Assembly: GCA_030440445.1 (NCBI GenBank)
Contig: CP098528.1
Coordinates: 1,798,001-1,862,000, forward strand
DNA length: 64,000 bases
Reading direction: 5' to 3'
Source: Halomonas sp. KG2
Lineage (GTDB): Bacteria; Pseudomonadota; Gammaproteobacteria; Pseudomonadales; Halomonadaceae
This document shows positions 51,896 to 60,782 of this stretch, piece by piece. The notes under the pieces are model-generated. The model was given only the letters and a program-made list of their open reading frames with translations, did no database searches and was not told the DNA's origin. A program made the position numbers and the translations under genes. The first letter of the stretch is position 1; the number at the start of each line of letters is the position of its first letter.

Positions 51896-52750
51896 TTAGC
51901 GCCCCGTACTCTTTTGGCGACGCATCATAAATGCCAGGCGTTCTAGCAGGTGAGTATCCTGCTCGTTTTTAACCAGCGCGCCCGCCATCGGTGGTAGGGC
52001 TTTGGCCGGGTCGCGGTGATAGAGCGCTTCCTGAGCCAGTTCGTCGGCCATTAGCAGCTTGAGCCAATCCACCAGCTCTGAGGTAGAGGGTTTTTTCTTG
52101 AGCCCAGGGGCGTTGCGCAGATCGAAAAACACTTCCAAGGCTTCGCCGACCAGCCTGGGGGCGATATCCGGGAAGTGAACATCCACAATCGCCTGCATAG
52201 TTTCGCGGTCGGGGAACTCGATGTAATGGAAAAAGCAGCGACGTAGGAAAGCATCGGGCAGCTCTTTTTCATTATTCGAAGTGATCACGATAATTGGGCG
52301 TTGTTCGGCGCGAATGGTTTCACCGGTTTCATAAACATGAAACTCCATACGATCCAGCTCTTGCAGCAGGTCGTTGGGAAACTCGATATCCGCTTTGTCG
52401 ATTTCATCAATCAGCAGCACCACGCGCTCGCCCGCGGTGAAAGCTTCCCACAGCTTGCCGGGTTTGATGTAGTTACCGACATTTTCCACCCCTTCAACGC
52501 CCAACTGGGAATCGCGTAGGCGGCTGACGGCATCATACTCATAAAGCCCCTGAGCAGCTTTGGTGCTGGACTTGATATGCCAGGTGATCAGCTTGGTGCC
52601 CAGGGATTCGGCGAGCTCCTCGGCCAGCAGCGTTTTACCGGTACCGGGTTCACCTTTGATGAGTAGTGGACGCTGCAGCACAACAGCAGCATTGACTGCC
52701 TGCTTGAGAGCATCAGTGGCAATATAAGAAGAGGTTGAATCAAACGCCAT
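51896..52750 (-). CDS. MoxR-family AAA+ ATPase
   Basis: 284 residues from MAFDSTSSYIATDALKQAVN. Walker A is LLIKGEPGTGKTLLAEELAE, Walker B VVLLIDEIDKADIEFPNDLL, and a sensor region PIIVITSNNEKELPDAFLRR. Length and order fit the MoxR group. First gene of the pair with CoxE-like VWA. The ATG at 52750 was chosen over an upstream in-frame ATG, because the family starts close to this point. Confidence 0.9.
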   Translation of the reverse strand: MAFDSTSSYIATDALKQAVNAAVVLQRPLLIKGEPGTGKTLLAEELAESLGTKLITWHIKSSTKAAQGLYEYDAVSRLRDSQLGVEGVENVGNYIKPGKLWEAFTAGERVVLLIDEIDKADIEFPNDLLQELDRMEFHVYETGETIRAEQRPIIVITSNNEKELPDAFLRRCFFHYIEFPDRETMQAIVDVHFPDIAPRLVGEALEVFFDLRNAPGLKKKPSTSELVDWLKLLMADELAQEALYHRDPAKALPPMAGALVKNEQDTHLLERLAFMMRRQKSTGR

Positions 52751-52853
52751 GGGGGAGCCTCGGCTTGTCGAAACGCGTTGTTTAAAAATAGATTCAAACA
52801 AGTGTACGTGAGGGTAAACCCCAAGGCCAACTCGTCGATAGCGCGATTGGCTT

Positions 52854-54839
52854 TCAGCCCTGCCAGTTGGGGGGCACAATCCCCTGGCGCTGCATTTGCC
52901 GGTATACCGTGGGACGCGAAACGCCTAGCTCACGGGCAACTGCGCTGATATTCCAGTGATGTTGCTTGAGTAGGTGGATAAGCGAACCAGAAAGGGGGTC
53001 ATTGGTGTTCGTTGCCAGTTGGGCCGCCGCGTGGTGAGTAATACGTTGACTAAGGCACTGCTCTGGCAGGTCGTGAACGGTTATTTCGTCACTTTCTGAG
53101 GTGGCGAGGGCAAAGGCGAGGGCATTTTTGAGCTGACGAATATTGCCGGGCCATGAGTACGCGAGTAGCGCACTGATGGCATCCGCGCGCAGGCGCGGCG
53201 ATATTTGCGTGGCGCGTTCGGCGGCGACGTCTTCAAATACGCGGCGAATAACAAACAGTTTATCGGCGCGTTCGCGTAGCGCGGGCAGTCGAAGCTGAGC
53301 ACCGTTTAGCCGGTAATAGAGGTCTTCGCGGAATTCCCCTTGCTGGATCATTTCTTCGATATGGCGATGGGTGGCTGTAATAACGCGAATATCGATTTTA
53401 ACTGGCGTGTTAGCCCCCAGCGGCATCACTTCCCGTTCGGCCAGCACGCGCAACAGTCGGGTCTGCAGCGCTAATGGCATATCACCGATTTCGTCTAAAA
53501 ACAGCGTGCCTCCATGGGCCTGTGGAATAAGCCCGCGCATCCCTTTTGAGCGGCCGCCGGTGAAGGCGCCTGGTTCGTAACCAAACAGTTCGCTTTCAAT
53601 CAGTGACTCGGGAATGGCTGCACAGTTGACGGCAATAAATGGTTGTTTGGCGCGGTTGCCGCTTTCGTGCAGCGCCCGTGCAACGACCTCTTTGCCGGTG
53701 CCGGTTTCGCCGCTAATCAGTACGTTCACGTTAGCTTCATTGCGCAAGCGGTCGGCTAGTTTTTGCACTTTGCGCATCGCAGGGTCGTCGGCACCCAGCC
53801 GGGCTAAGGGGGCCGGCAGCTCAGAAGAAAGCGGTGTTGCCCGTTGCGCCATGCGGGGGCGGCGGGGTTCTAGCAGACTTATAAAGTGGATGGTGTTGCT
53901 GGCGCGAGCGCGGAAGGCACGCAATTGATCATCAGTACCGCTATTAATACTGAGTATATCGGCGATCTCACACTCGAATAGCTCACCCAGCATAGGGGTG
54001 TGATTTGCCGACCAAGGGGGCCAGCGATGCTGGTGTTCGGCGATTAGCTCGCGGCCTACGGCGTTGGCAGCGATGACCTGTCCATTCTCTTCAATGGCGA
54101 TTAAGCCACGCCCGTTGACGTGGACAAATTCCCGGGAAGTATCTAGACGCACCATCAGGCAGTCGCGGTAGCGCTGCAGAAAATAGGCATCCTCAATCAT
54201 GCGCGCATAAAGTGTTACCAACGATAGGCTGAAATTTTGGCTTTCGTGCTGGGTAGGCGACTGCAGCGCGGAAATGTCTAACACAGCCATCACATTACCC
54301 TGAGGGTCAGCAATAGGAGCAGCGGTGCAGGTCAGCGAGATATGGGATGCATCGAAGTGTTCTTGGCGGTGGCAGATGATGGCTTGACGATCATGCAAAC
54401 AGGTGCCAACAGCACAGGTGCCAGCAAAGCGTTCATCCCAGTCTGCCCCCAGGTAGAGGCCTGCTTTGCGTAATTGCTGGTCCTGGTTCGGATCACCGCG
54501 AAACTCAACGGTAATGCCGCGGTGATCGGTAACGAGTAGTACGTAGCCAAGCTGCGCTATTTGCCCATAAAGCTGATCGACCCCGGCGCGGGCGACATGC
54601 AGTAACTCATCAACAGACTCGCGGTGCTCAATCAATGTTTGCTGCGGCACGACCCGTGCTGGGCGTGGATGAGTGGGGTCTAGTTGATACTCGTTCAGGC
54701 AGCGCAGCCAGGAACGACGAATGGTGGCTTGCGCAGGCAAGCTGGGGGTATCGAGTCCTTCACCGAGCTGAAAAATATGCTCGATATGTCGACGTTGTTC
54801 AGATTGAAGCCGTGTAGGTGCAAGCGTGGAGTGCAGCAT
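52854..54839 (-). CDS. sigma-54-dependent activator, AcoR-like
   Basis: 661 residues. N-terminal region with a GAF-type sensor (YVLLVTDHRGITVEFRGDP; LGADWDERFAGTCAVGT), then a PAS-like stretch, the AAA+ domain with LISGETGTGKEVVARALHES and LFLDEIGDMPLALQTRLLRV, and a C-terminal Fis HTH (NISAVARELGVSRPTVYRQM). The sigma-54-contact loop reads GAFTGG rather than the usual GAFTGA. Divergent from the monooxygenase operon that has a matching sigma-54 promoter, so it is its likely activator; AcoR-type proteins respond to acetoin. Confidence 0.9.
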   Translation of the reverse strand: MLHSTLAPTRLQSEQRRHIEHIFQLGEGLDTPSLPAQATIRRSWLRCLNEYQLDPTHPRPARVVPQQTLIEHRESVDELLHVARAGVDQLYGQIAQLGYVLLVTDHRGITVEFRGDPNQDQQLRKAGLYLGADWDERFAGTCAVGTCLHDRQAIICHRQEHFDASHISLTCTAAPIADPQGNVMAVLDISALQSPTQHESQNFSLSLVTLYARMIEDAYFLQRYRDCLMVRLDTSREFVHVNGRGLIAIEENGQVIAANAVGRELIAEHQHRWPPWSANHTPMLGELFECEIADILSINSGTDDQLRAFRARASNTIHFISLLEPRRPRMAQRATPLSSELPAPLARLGADDPAMRKVQKLADRLRNEANVNVLISGETGTGKEVVARALHESGNRAKQPFIAVNCAAIPESLIESELFGYEPGAFTGGRSKGMRGLIPQAHGGTLFLDEIGDMPLALQTRLLRVLAEREVMPLGANTPVKIDIRVITATHRHIEEMIQQGEFREDLYYRLNGAQLRLPALRERADKLFVIRRVFEDVAAERATQISPRLRADAISALLAYSWPGNIRQLKNALAFALATSESDEITVHDLPEQCLSQRITHHAAAQLATNTNDPLSGSLIHLLKQHHWNISAVARELGVSRPTVYRQMQRQGIVPPNWQG

Positions 54840-55058
54840 GGCGTTACTCGTTGGGCGCTATCGTTATTGTTCTTTCAGCCTATGCGCTTTACCCCCAGAG
54901 TCAACGTGGTCTGCTTACGCCGTTAGTCGTGCGTTACACCTGTAACGTTTAGCTGTAAACAGCGTGACAGGTGTACGGCACTTTCGCTGCCTTATCTATT
55001 TGTCTGTATGTGGATAAATTATATATTTTTCAGTTGCTTATTTTTTATATGGTTGGTT

Positions 55059-55074
55059 TGGCACGGCGGCTGCT
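55059..55074 (+). promoter_or_regulatory. sigma-54 (RpoN) promoter for the monooxygenase operon
   Basis: TGGCACGGCGGCTGCT matches TGGCACG-N4-TTGCT with one difference. GG (55060-55061) and GC (55072-55073) are separated by exactly 10 bases. It lies 59 bases before the ATG at 55133. Confidence 0.85.
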
Positions 55075-55132
55075 ATGTATTGGGTGCATCACAGTTAACT
55101 CAACAATAACAAATGCACATGGAGTACCCGCT

Positions 55133-56947
55133 ATGTCAAAGATAACGGCACAAGTCCAGCAAACCCCCACGGAGACTGTTCAAGCGTGGCTGCACGATTT
55201 CGATACTGCCCTTCAAACCCAGGATATTGAGCGAGTACTGTCGCTGTTTGGAGACGAGTGCTACTGGCGTGACTTTCTTACGTTTACCTGGAATTTAAAA
55301 ACCTGCGAAGGCAAAGATGAAATTCAGGCCATGCTCAATGCCACGCTCAACAACGCACAGCCCACAGACTGGCAGTTAGACGGCGAGGCCACTGAAAACG
55401 GCGGCATCTACGATGTGTGGTTTACTTTCAATACGGCGGTTGCCCGTGGTAAAGGCTATTTGCGCCTAAAAGAAGACAAGTGCTGGACGTTGTTAACCAC
55501 CATGCAAGCACTGAACGACTACCCTGAGCAGTGCAATCACCATCGTCCCAAAGGGGCTGAGCACGGTGCCAATAAGCAGCGTGAAACGTGGTTGGAGTCA
55601 CGGGAGCGTGAAGAAGCGGAGCTGGGCTACACTCAGCAGCCTTACTGCGTGATTATTGGCGGTGGCCAGGGGGGTATTGGTTTAGGCGCACGGCTCAGGC
55701 AACTGGGTGTGCCGACGATCATCATTGAGCGCAACGAGCGCGCGGGAGACTCCTGGCGTAAGCGCTATAAGTCGCTCTGCTTGCACGATCCAGTGTGGTA
55801 CGACCACCTTCCCTATATCCCTTTCCCAGATAACTGGCCGGTATTCGCCCCGAAAGACAAAGTGGGTGATTGGCTGGAAATGTACACAAAAGTGATGGAG
55901 CTCAATTATTGGAGTTCCACCGAGTGCCAGAATGCTAGCTACGACGAAGCCGCAGGTGAGTGGGTGGTTAAGGTTAAGCGCAACGGCGAAGAGATCACGC
56001 TACGGCCCAAGCAGTTGGTAATGGCTACCGGTATGTCTGGGATGCCCAATGTGCCGACATTCCCGGGGGCAGAAAACTTTGCAGGCGAACAGCAGCACTC
56101 TAGCCAGCACCCGGGGCCGGATGCCTATAAAGGTAAGAAGTGCGTCATTGTGGGCTCTAATAACTCGGCCCATGACATTGCCGCCGCGCTATGGGAGCAC
56201 GATGCCGATGTCACCATGCTGCAGCGTTCATCGACCCATATTGTGAAGTCGGATTCGTTGATGGAGGAGGTGCTGGGGCCGCTTTATTCGGAAGAGGCTG
56301 TGGCGAATGGGTTAACCCATGAAAAAGCCGATCTAGTGTTTGCCTCGATTCCGTACAAAGTATTACCGGATTTTCAGCGCCCCGCTTTTGAAGCGATTAA
56401 AAAGCGTGACGCCGAGTTTTACCAAAAGCTTGAGAGCGTAGGCTTTATGCTTGATTTCGGTGACGATGAATCCGGGCTGTTTTTGAAATATTTGCGCCGC
56501 GGTTCGGGCTATTACATCGATGTGGGAGCCTGTGATTTGGTGGCCAGTGGCGACATCAAGCTACGCAGTGGTGTGGGCATTGAGCGTATTAACTCACACT
56601 CCATCACGCTGACCGATGGCAGCGAGCTTGATGCTGACTTGATTGTTTATGCCACCGGCTATGGCTCGATGAATGGCTGGGCGGCGCGGCTTATTTCTCA
56701 AGAAGTGGCCGATAAAGTCGGCAAGTGCTGGGGGCTAGGTTCCGACACCACCAAAGACCCGGGCCCATGGGAAGGAGAGCTGCGCAATATGTGGAAGCCC
56801 ACTCAACAAGAGGCACTGTGGTTCCATGGCGGTAACCTACACCAGTCGCGGCACTACTCACGTTATTTAGCGCTGCAGTTAAAAGCACGCATGGAAGGGC
56901 TAGATACCCCTGTCTATGGCCTGCAGCCAGTTCATCACTTGGGCTGA
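55133..56947 (+). CDS. flavin-containing monooxygenase with N-terminal NTF2-like domain
   Basis: 604 residues from MSKITAQVQQTPTETVQAWL. Residues 1-140 look like an NTF2/SnoaL domain (WLHDFDTALQTQDIERVLSLFGDECYW). FAD site YCVIIGGGQGGIGLGARLRQ (about 172) and NADPH site CVIVGSNNSAHDIAAALWEH (about 339) follow the FMO/BVMO order. FAGEQQHSSQHP at about 316 fits the Baeyer-Villiger signature FxGxxxHxxxWP except that Trp is His. It probably oxygenates a small ketone or similar compound. First gene of the operon with SDR and butanediol dehydrogenase. Confidence 0.88.
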   Translation: MSKITAQVQQTPTETVQAWLHDFDTALQTQDIERVLSLFGDECYWRDFLTFTWNLKTCEGKDEIQAMLNATLNNAQPTDWQLDGEATENGGIYDVWFTFNTAVARGKGYLRLKEDKCWTLLTTMQALNDYPEQCNHHRPKGAEHGANKQRETWLESREREEAELGYTQQPYCVIIGGGQGGIGLGARLRQLGVPTIIIERNERAGDSWRKRYKSLCLHDPVWYDHLPYIPFPDNWPVFAPKDKVGDWLEMYTKVMELNYWSSTECQNASYDEAAGEWVVKVKRNGEEITLRPKQLVMATGMSGMPNVPTFPGAENFAGEQQHSSQHPGPDAYKGKKCVIVGSNNSAHDIAAALWEHDADVTMLQRSSTHIVKSDSLMEEVLGPLYSEEAVANGLTHEKADLVFASIPYKVLPDFQRPAFEAIKKRDAEFYQKLESVGFMLDFGDDESGLFLKYLRRGSGYYIDVGACDLVASGDIKLRSGVGIERINSHSITLTDGSELDADLIVYATGYGSMNGWAARLISQEVADKVGKCWGLGSDTTKDPGPWEGELRNMWKPTQQEALWFHGGNLHQSRHYSRYLALQLKARMEGLDTPVYGLQPVHHLG

Positions 56948-57005
56948 GCGTTTATGCGAGTCGGTATACCGGCTCGGTTCAATTAATTAAAGAGGAGAGA
57001 CGCTC

Positions 57006-57782
57006 ATGCAATTGAATGGAAAGACGGCATTAGTCACTGGCGGAGGGCGTGGCATAGGCCAGGGTATTGCGATGGCACTGGCAAAAGCTGGTGCGGATGT
57101 GGCCGTCGCTGACTTGGATATTGAAATTGCAGAAGAAACGGCTGCTAAGGTCGAAGCGCTTGGCCGCCGTAGTATTGCGCTACAGGTCGATGTTTCGTCC
57201 TCCGAATCGGTGCATATGCTGATACAGGCGGTGCAAGAATATTTCGGGCAACTAGATATTGCTGTCAATAACGCAGGAATTATCAGCATTCATTCGGTTG
57301 AGGAGCTGTCTGCGCAGGAGTGGGATCGTGTTATGGCGGTCAATGCTAAAGGTACATTTCTGTGTACACAGGCTGAGTTAGAAGTCATGCGGCCACGCCG
57401 ATATGGGCGGATAGTCAACGTCTCTTCCATCGCTGGCAAGGTTGGGTTTCCTAATCTTTCCCATTATTCCGCTTCTAAGTTTGCGGTCATTGGCTTTACC
57501 AATGCTGTCGCTAAGGAAGTCGCATCCGATGGCGTGACAGTGAATGCGCTATGCCCTGGGGTCGTCGGCACTGGTATGTGGCGGGGAGAAGATGGTCTCG
57601 CTGGGAGGTGGCGTGAAGAGGGGGAAACTGAGCAGGCCTCCTGGGAGAGACATCAAAAAACCTTACTGCCTCAGGGCGAAGCGCAAACGCCCGAGGATAT
57701 GGGGCAACTGGTGGTCTATCTGGCTTGCGCTGAACACGTAACTGGACAAGCAATTGCAGTAGATGGGGGATTCTCTCTGTGA
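57006..57782 (+). CDS. short-chain dehydrogenase/reductase (acetoin reductase-like)
   Basis: 258 residues. NAD-binding TALVTGGGRGIGQGIAMALA, NNAGIIS, catalytic Ser in VNVSSIAGKVG and YSASK (Tyr, Lys), with ending HVTGQAIAVDGGFSL. Similar to acetoin reductase/(S,S)-butanediol dehydrogenase types. Its stop overlaps the next gene's GTG (GTGA), so the two are translated together. Confidence 0.87.
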   Translation: MQLNGKTALVTGGGRGIGQGIAMALAKAGADVAVADLDIEIAEETAAKVEALGRRSIALQVDVSSSESVHMLIQAVQEYFGQLDIAVNNAGIISIHSVEELSAQEWDRVMAVNAKGTFLCTQAELEVMRPRRYGRIVNVSSIAGKVGFPNLSHYSASKFAVIGFTNAVAKEVASDGVTVNALCPGVVGTGMWRGEDGLAGRWREEGETEQASWERHQKTLLPQGEAQTPEDMGQLVVYLACAEHVTGQAIAVDGGFSL

Positions 57783-58858
57783 CCTACAGCAACGACGAAA
57801 AGAGCACTATGCAGGCAGCGGTTTGGTATGCAGCGAAAGATCTGCGTGTTGAGCAAATGCCGATACCGACGATTAACGACCCTCATGAGGTAAAAGTTAA
57901 GGTGGCGGCGTGTGGTATTTGTGGTAGCGATTTGCATGAATACGCCGCTGGGCCGATTTTTATTCCGGTCGATAAGCCTCACCCCATTAGCGGTGAGCAA
58001 GCACCGATTATCATGGGGCACGAATTCGCTGGTGAAGTGGTTGAGGTGGGCGACAAAGTAACCCGGGTGAAAGTGGGCGATCGCGTTGCCATAGAGCCGA
58101 TCCTTTCACCTAACCAGAACGGTGCTTATCAGATGGAGCGCTACAACCTCACGCCACTATTGGGTTTCCATGGCCTTTCGGGTGGCGGCGGCGGCTTCTC
58201 GGAGTTCACCGTGATGGGGGAGCACATGGTGCATAAGCTGCCGGATGACCTCAGCTTCGAGCAAGGGGCACTGGTAGAGCCAGCGGCGGTTGCTTTGCAT
58301 GCCGTTCGTCAAAGTAGCTTGAAGGCAGGTGATAGCGCAGCAGTATTTGGCGCGGGCCCGATTGGCTTAATGACCATCGAGGCACTAAAAGCGGCAGGCG
58401 CCGCGCAAATTTACGCCGTCGAGGTAGCACCTTCACGTAAAGCGAAGGCCGAAGCGCTTGGCGCTATCGTGGTCGATCCGCAGCAAGAAGATGCAGTGGC
58501 TAAGCTACAAATGTTGAGCAACGGTGGTGTTGACGTAGCGTTCGAAGTGACCGGCATTCCCGCCGTACTGAATCAGTCCTTGCACTGTACCCACGAAGGC
58601 GGAGAAGTGATCGTGGTCAGTATTTGGGAAGGGGAGGCCAGTTTCCATCCCAACGATCTGGTCATTAAAGAGCGTACCATGAAGGGCATTATTGCCTATC
58701 GCCATGTTTATCCGGCGGTAATGGCACTCATGCAGCGAGGCTACTTCCGCGCTGAAGATATGGTAACCCAACGCATCCCGCTAGCAGATATTGTTGAAGA
58801 GGGATTCGAAGCGCTGTTGAGTGATAAAGCGCAGGTGAAAATAATCGTCACGCCCTAG
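57779..58858 (+). CDS. medium-chain Zn alcohol dehydrogenase, 2,3-butanediol dehydrogenase-like
   Basis: 359 residues from GTG, or 349 from ATG 57809. Catalytic zinc site CGICGSDLHE and GHEFAGEVVEVGDKV, nucleotide site VFGAGPIGLMTIEALKAAGA. It resembles BdhA/2,3-butanediol dehydrogenase. The usual four-Cys structural zinc lobe is not there: the segment EPILSPNQNGAYQMERYNL has no cysteine. Last gene of the sigma-54 operon; ends at a strong terminator. Together with the SDR it could interconvert acetoin, diacetyl and butanediol. Confidence 0.87.
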   Translation: MTYSNDEKSTMQAAVWYAAKDLRVEQMPIPTINDPHEVKVKVAACGICGSDLHEYAAGPIFIPVDKPHPISGEQAPIIMGHEFAGEVVEVGDKVTRVKVGDRVAIEPILSPNQNGAYQMERYNLTPLLGFHGLSGGGGGFSEFTVMGEHMVHKLPDDLSFEQGALVEPAAVALHAVRQSSLKAGDSAAVFGAGPIGLMTIEALKAAGAAQIYAVEVAPSRKAKAEALGAIVVDPQQEDAVAKLQMLSNGGVDVAFEVTGIPAVLNQSLHCTHEGGEVIVVSIWEGEASFHPNDLVIKERTMKGIIAYRHVYPAVMALMQRGYFRAEDMVTQRIPLADIVEEGFEALLSDKAQVKIIVTP

Positions 58859-58878
58859 CGCCGTTGCGGGCAATGACC

Positions 58879-58905
58879 AAAGGCCATCTTATGATGGCCT
58901 TTTTT
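58879..58905 (+). terminator. rho-independent terminator of the monooxygenase operon
   Basis: AAAGGCCATC (58879-58888) pairs with GATGGCCTTT (58893-58902) over 10 bp, loop TTAT, then T tract. Confidence 0.95.
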
Positions 58906-59096
58906 GATTTAATAATAACGGTTTTTAACTAATTGATAATAAAAAGATAGTTTTTATAATTCATGAAGCGTAAATGTAAAAATAGTGTAACCGACGACAA
59001 AAGCTGAATTAATGCATACATTTTACTAATCAAAACGATCTAAGCAGCATTGCTGCATGAATGACGCTATCCATTACCTAAGAAGAGGGTGTCGCC

Positions 59097-59594
59097 ATGG
59101 TAAAGGGTGAGCAAGCAAGGCTACGGGCATTGCGCCAACTGGCGCTTTTGGATACCCCTCCTGAAGAGCGTTTCGATAGAATTGCTCGACTGGCGATCCA
59201 GTTTTTTGGTGTGGAGGCTGCGCTGGTAACGTTAGTCGATGAAGATCGCCAATGGTTTAAATCCCGACAAGGGATCGCACTTACCCAAACGTGTCGCACA
59301 GAGTCGTTTTGTGCCCATACCATTCAGGAAGAAGGAATTTTTGAGATTGAAGATGCCAGCCAAGACAGCCGTTTTAAAGACTATGTGCTGGTAAAGGCGC
59401 ATCGAGGGATACGTTTCTATGCGGGTGTACCGATGACAACGACGAATGGCTTCAAGGTAGGCACGTTTTGTCTCATTGACTCCGTGCCACGACGTTTAAA
59501 TGAGCAGCAGCGTCAGGTGTTAAGAGACTTAGCGGCATGTGCTGAAGATGAGATCAACCGATCACACTCGAAGCACTGCACTAGACAACGCTAA
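59097..59594 (+). CDS. GAF-domain protein
   Basis: 165 residues, a lone GAF domain: RLRALRQLALLDTPPEERFD, VEAALVTLVDEDRQWFKSRQ, RTESFCAHTIQEEGIFEIED and GVPMTTTNGFKVGTFCLIDS. The pattern equals the stand-alone GAFs found fused to GGDEF in other proteins, but no second domain follows. It probably senses a small molecule for an unlinked partner. The upstream 190 bases are AT-rich and gene-free. Confidence 0.87.
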   Translation: MVKGEQARLRALRQLALLDTPPEERFDRIARLAIQFFGVEAALVTLVDEDRQWFKSRQGIALTQTCRTESFCAHTIQEEGIFEIEDASQDSRFKDYVLVKAHRGIRFYAGVPMTTTNGFKVGTFCLIDSVPRRLNEQQRQVLRDLAACAEDEINRSHSKHCTRQR

Positions 59595-59745
59595 ATAGAA
59601 TTTACCATAGGGCGATTCGTTATGAGGCAAAACCAGCCTGCCATGCTCATAGATGGTGCGCTTTGGCATTGATAACAATGCATTACGATAAGTTTTAAGT
59701 ATTTATTTTTAATAAGCTATTGTTTTTGATTGATAAAATTTAAAT

Positions 59746-59761
59746 TGGCACGCGGCTCGCT
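59746..59761 (+). promoter_or_regulatory. second sigma-54 (RpoN) promoter
   Basis: TGGCACGCGGCTCGCT keeps TGGCACG and GG-N10-GC spacing (59747-59748 and 59759-59760). It resembles the promoter of the monooxygenase operon also in the bases that follow (CTATGTATT). It faces a terminator about 150 bases away, with no believable protein gene in between. Confidence 0.75.
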
Positions 59762-59771
59762 ATGTATTAGG

Positions 59772-59910
59772 TAAGAAGCAAATGAACAGAGTTCCTGCGT
59801 TAAATGGGTGTCTCTTCCTTCTTTGCTACATCGCCCCGACAGAGATTGGTAAGCGATACACTGAGTGAGCTGGCGTGCTCCACCTGGGTCCCCTTCGGGG
59901 GACTTTTTTT
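59772..59910 (+). ncRNA. candidate sigma-54-dependent small RNA, about 140 nt
   Basis: A transcript starting about 12 bases after the -12 GC of the promoter at 59746-59761 would end at the GTCCCC-TTCG-GGGGAC terminator (59888-59910). No protein gene of note fits in it. AGCAAA near the 5' end can pair with TTTGCT further on, giving a folded RNA. Length and layout (RpoN promoter, terminator, no ORF) recall RpoN-controlled regulatory RNAs such as CrcZ, but the CA-rich motifs typical of CrcZ were not seen. Start position is inferred. Confidence 0.5.
59888..59910 (+). terminator. strong rho-independent terminator (GTCCCC-TTCG-GGGGAC)
   Basis: Six-pair stem GTCCCC (59888-59893) / GGGGAC (59898-59903) closed by a stable TTCG loop, followed by seven T. 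It has no gene directly upstream other than the candidate small RNA. Confidence 0.92.
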
Positions 59911-60089
59911 ATGTTTGTCCTTTGTGCTTGATTTTTATAACCGATGCTGTTCGCCGACAGTGCTCGATATGTAAAACTTATATTAAAATAACACAACAAG
60001 TTTGGAAACGCTGTTCGATTGGTATATATTGTATAGGTAGCTGGAGTTACCGGCACCAATCCCGAGTAAGATGTAAGAGGATTACCCTG

Positions 60090-60698
60090 ATGAGTAAATT
60101 AAAATTAGTATCTGCTGCTGTTCTTACCGCTAGCGCATTGATCGCCAGCCAAGCAGCACTCGCTTACGAAGCAGGTGACGTTTTCGTACGTGGTGGTGTC
60201 GCCCAAACGGATACGGGTTCTGGAAATGGCAATGTTGGCGCGGCAGACCTAAACGTACAAAGCGCGCGAGGATTTACGTTTGGCGCGGGTTACCTGTTCA
60301 CCGATAAGCTTGGCGCTGAACTGAACAGCTCCGAGAAGTTTGAACACGACCTCAATACCAGTCCTGGTGGCAGCGCAGGCAGCGTAGACCGCCTGCCGAT
60401 TAATCTGTTGGTTAACTACTATCCGATGGGCGGTTTAGACTCTAAGGTTCAGCCTTATGTAGGCGTTGGCCTGAACTATACTCGCTTCTCAGGCGAGCCC
60501 ACTGGCTTAAGCGTTGATGAAAGCTATGGCGCGATCGGTCAGGCAGGGGTTGATTTAGCGGTTACCGATAACGTCATGTTAAATGGTTATGTTAGCTATG
60601 CAGACGTGAATGCCGACATCAATGCAGGTGGTAACAAGGTCGGTAAAGTAAACATGGAACCCGTTACTATCGGTGGTGGCGTTACCTACCGCTTCTAA
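60090..60698 (+). CDS. ompW: OmpW-family outer-membrane protein
   Basis: 202 residues. The signal peptide (MSKLKLVSAAVLTASALIAS...ALA) precedes an 8-stranded barrel: YEAGDVFVRGGVAQTDTGSG, FGAGYLFTDKLGAELNSSEK, LLVNYYPMGG, QPYVGVGLNYTRFS and a C-terminal GGGVTYRF ending in Phe for BAM recognition. OmpW-type porins admit hydrophobic small molecules and are often osmotically or redox regulated. The start at 60090 has AAGAGG upstream; the open frame before it is not coding. Confidence 0.93.
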   Translation: MSKLKLVSAAVLTASALIASQAALAYEAGDVFVRGGVAQTDTGSGNGNVGAADLNVQSARGFTFGAGYLFTDKLGAELNSSEKFEHDLNTSPGGSAGSVDRLPINLLVNYYPMGGLDSKVQPYVGVGLNYTRFSGEPTGLSVDESYGAIGQAGVDLAVTDNVMLNGYVSYADVNADINAGGNKVGKVNMEPVTIGGGVTYRF

Positions 60699-60738
60699 CG
60701 AGAAGTGCGCAGGGTGATTTTGCCCGCGATCTGATAGT

Positions 60739-60777
60739 CGCCCGGCCTGGGGAGTTAATCCTTGAGCCGGGCGTTTT
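60739..60777. terminator. hairpin between convergent ompW and pepQ
   Basis: CGCCCGGC (60739-60746) and GCCGGGCG (60766-60773) form a perfect 8-bp stem, followed by TTTT on the plus strand. Serves ompW, possibly also pepQ. Confidence 0.8.
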
Positions 60778-60782
60778 GTTGA

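Larger units (their letters stand above)
59595..60089. other. intergenic region with sigma-54 promoter and candidate small RNA
   Basis: Almost 500 bases without a protein gene. It holds the RpoN promoter at 59746-59761, the candidate RNA 59772-59910, and below it an AT-rich stretch that should carry the ompW promoter. Confidence 0.6.

Noticed and set aside
54971..55132. N-terminal extension of the monooxygenase
   Set aside because: The sigma-54 promoter lies inside it, and the NTF2-like domain starts at the inner ATG.
59865..60089. Upstream frame of ompW as coding sequence
   Set aside because: It reads through the terminator at 59888-59910 and precedes a clear signal peptide start at 60090.
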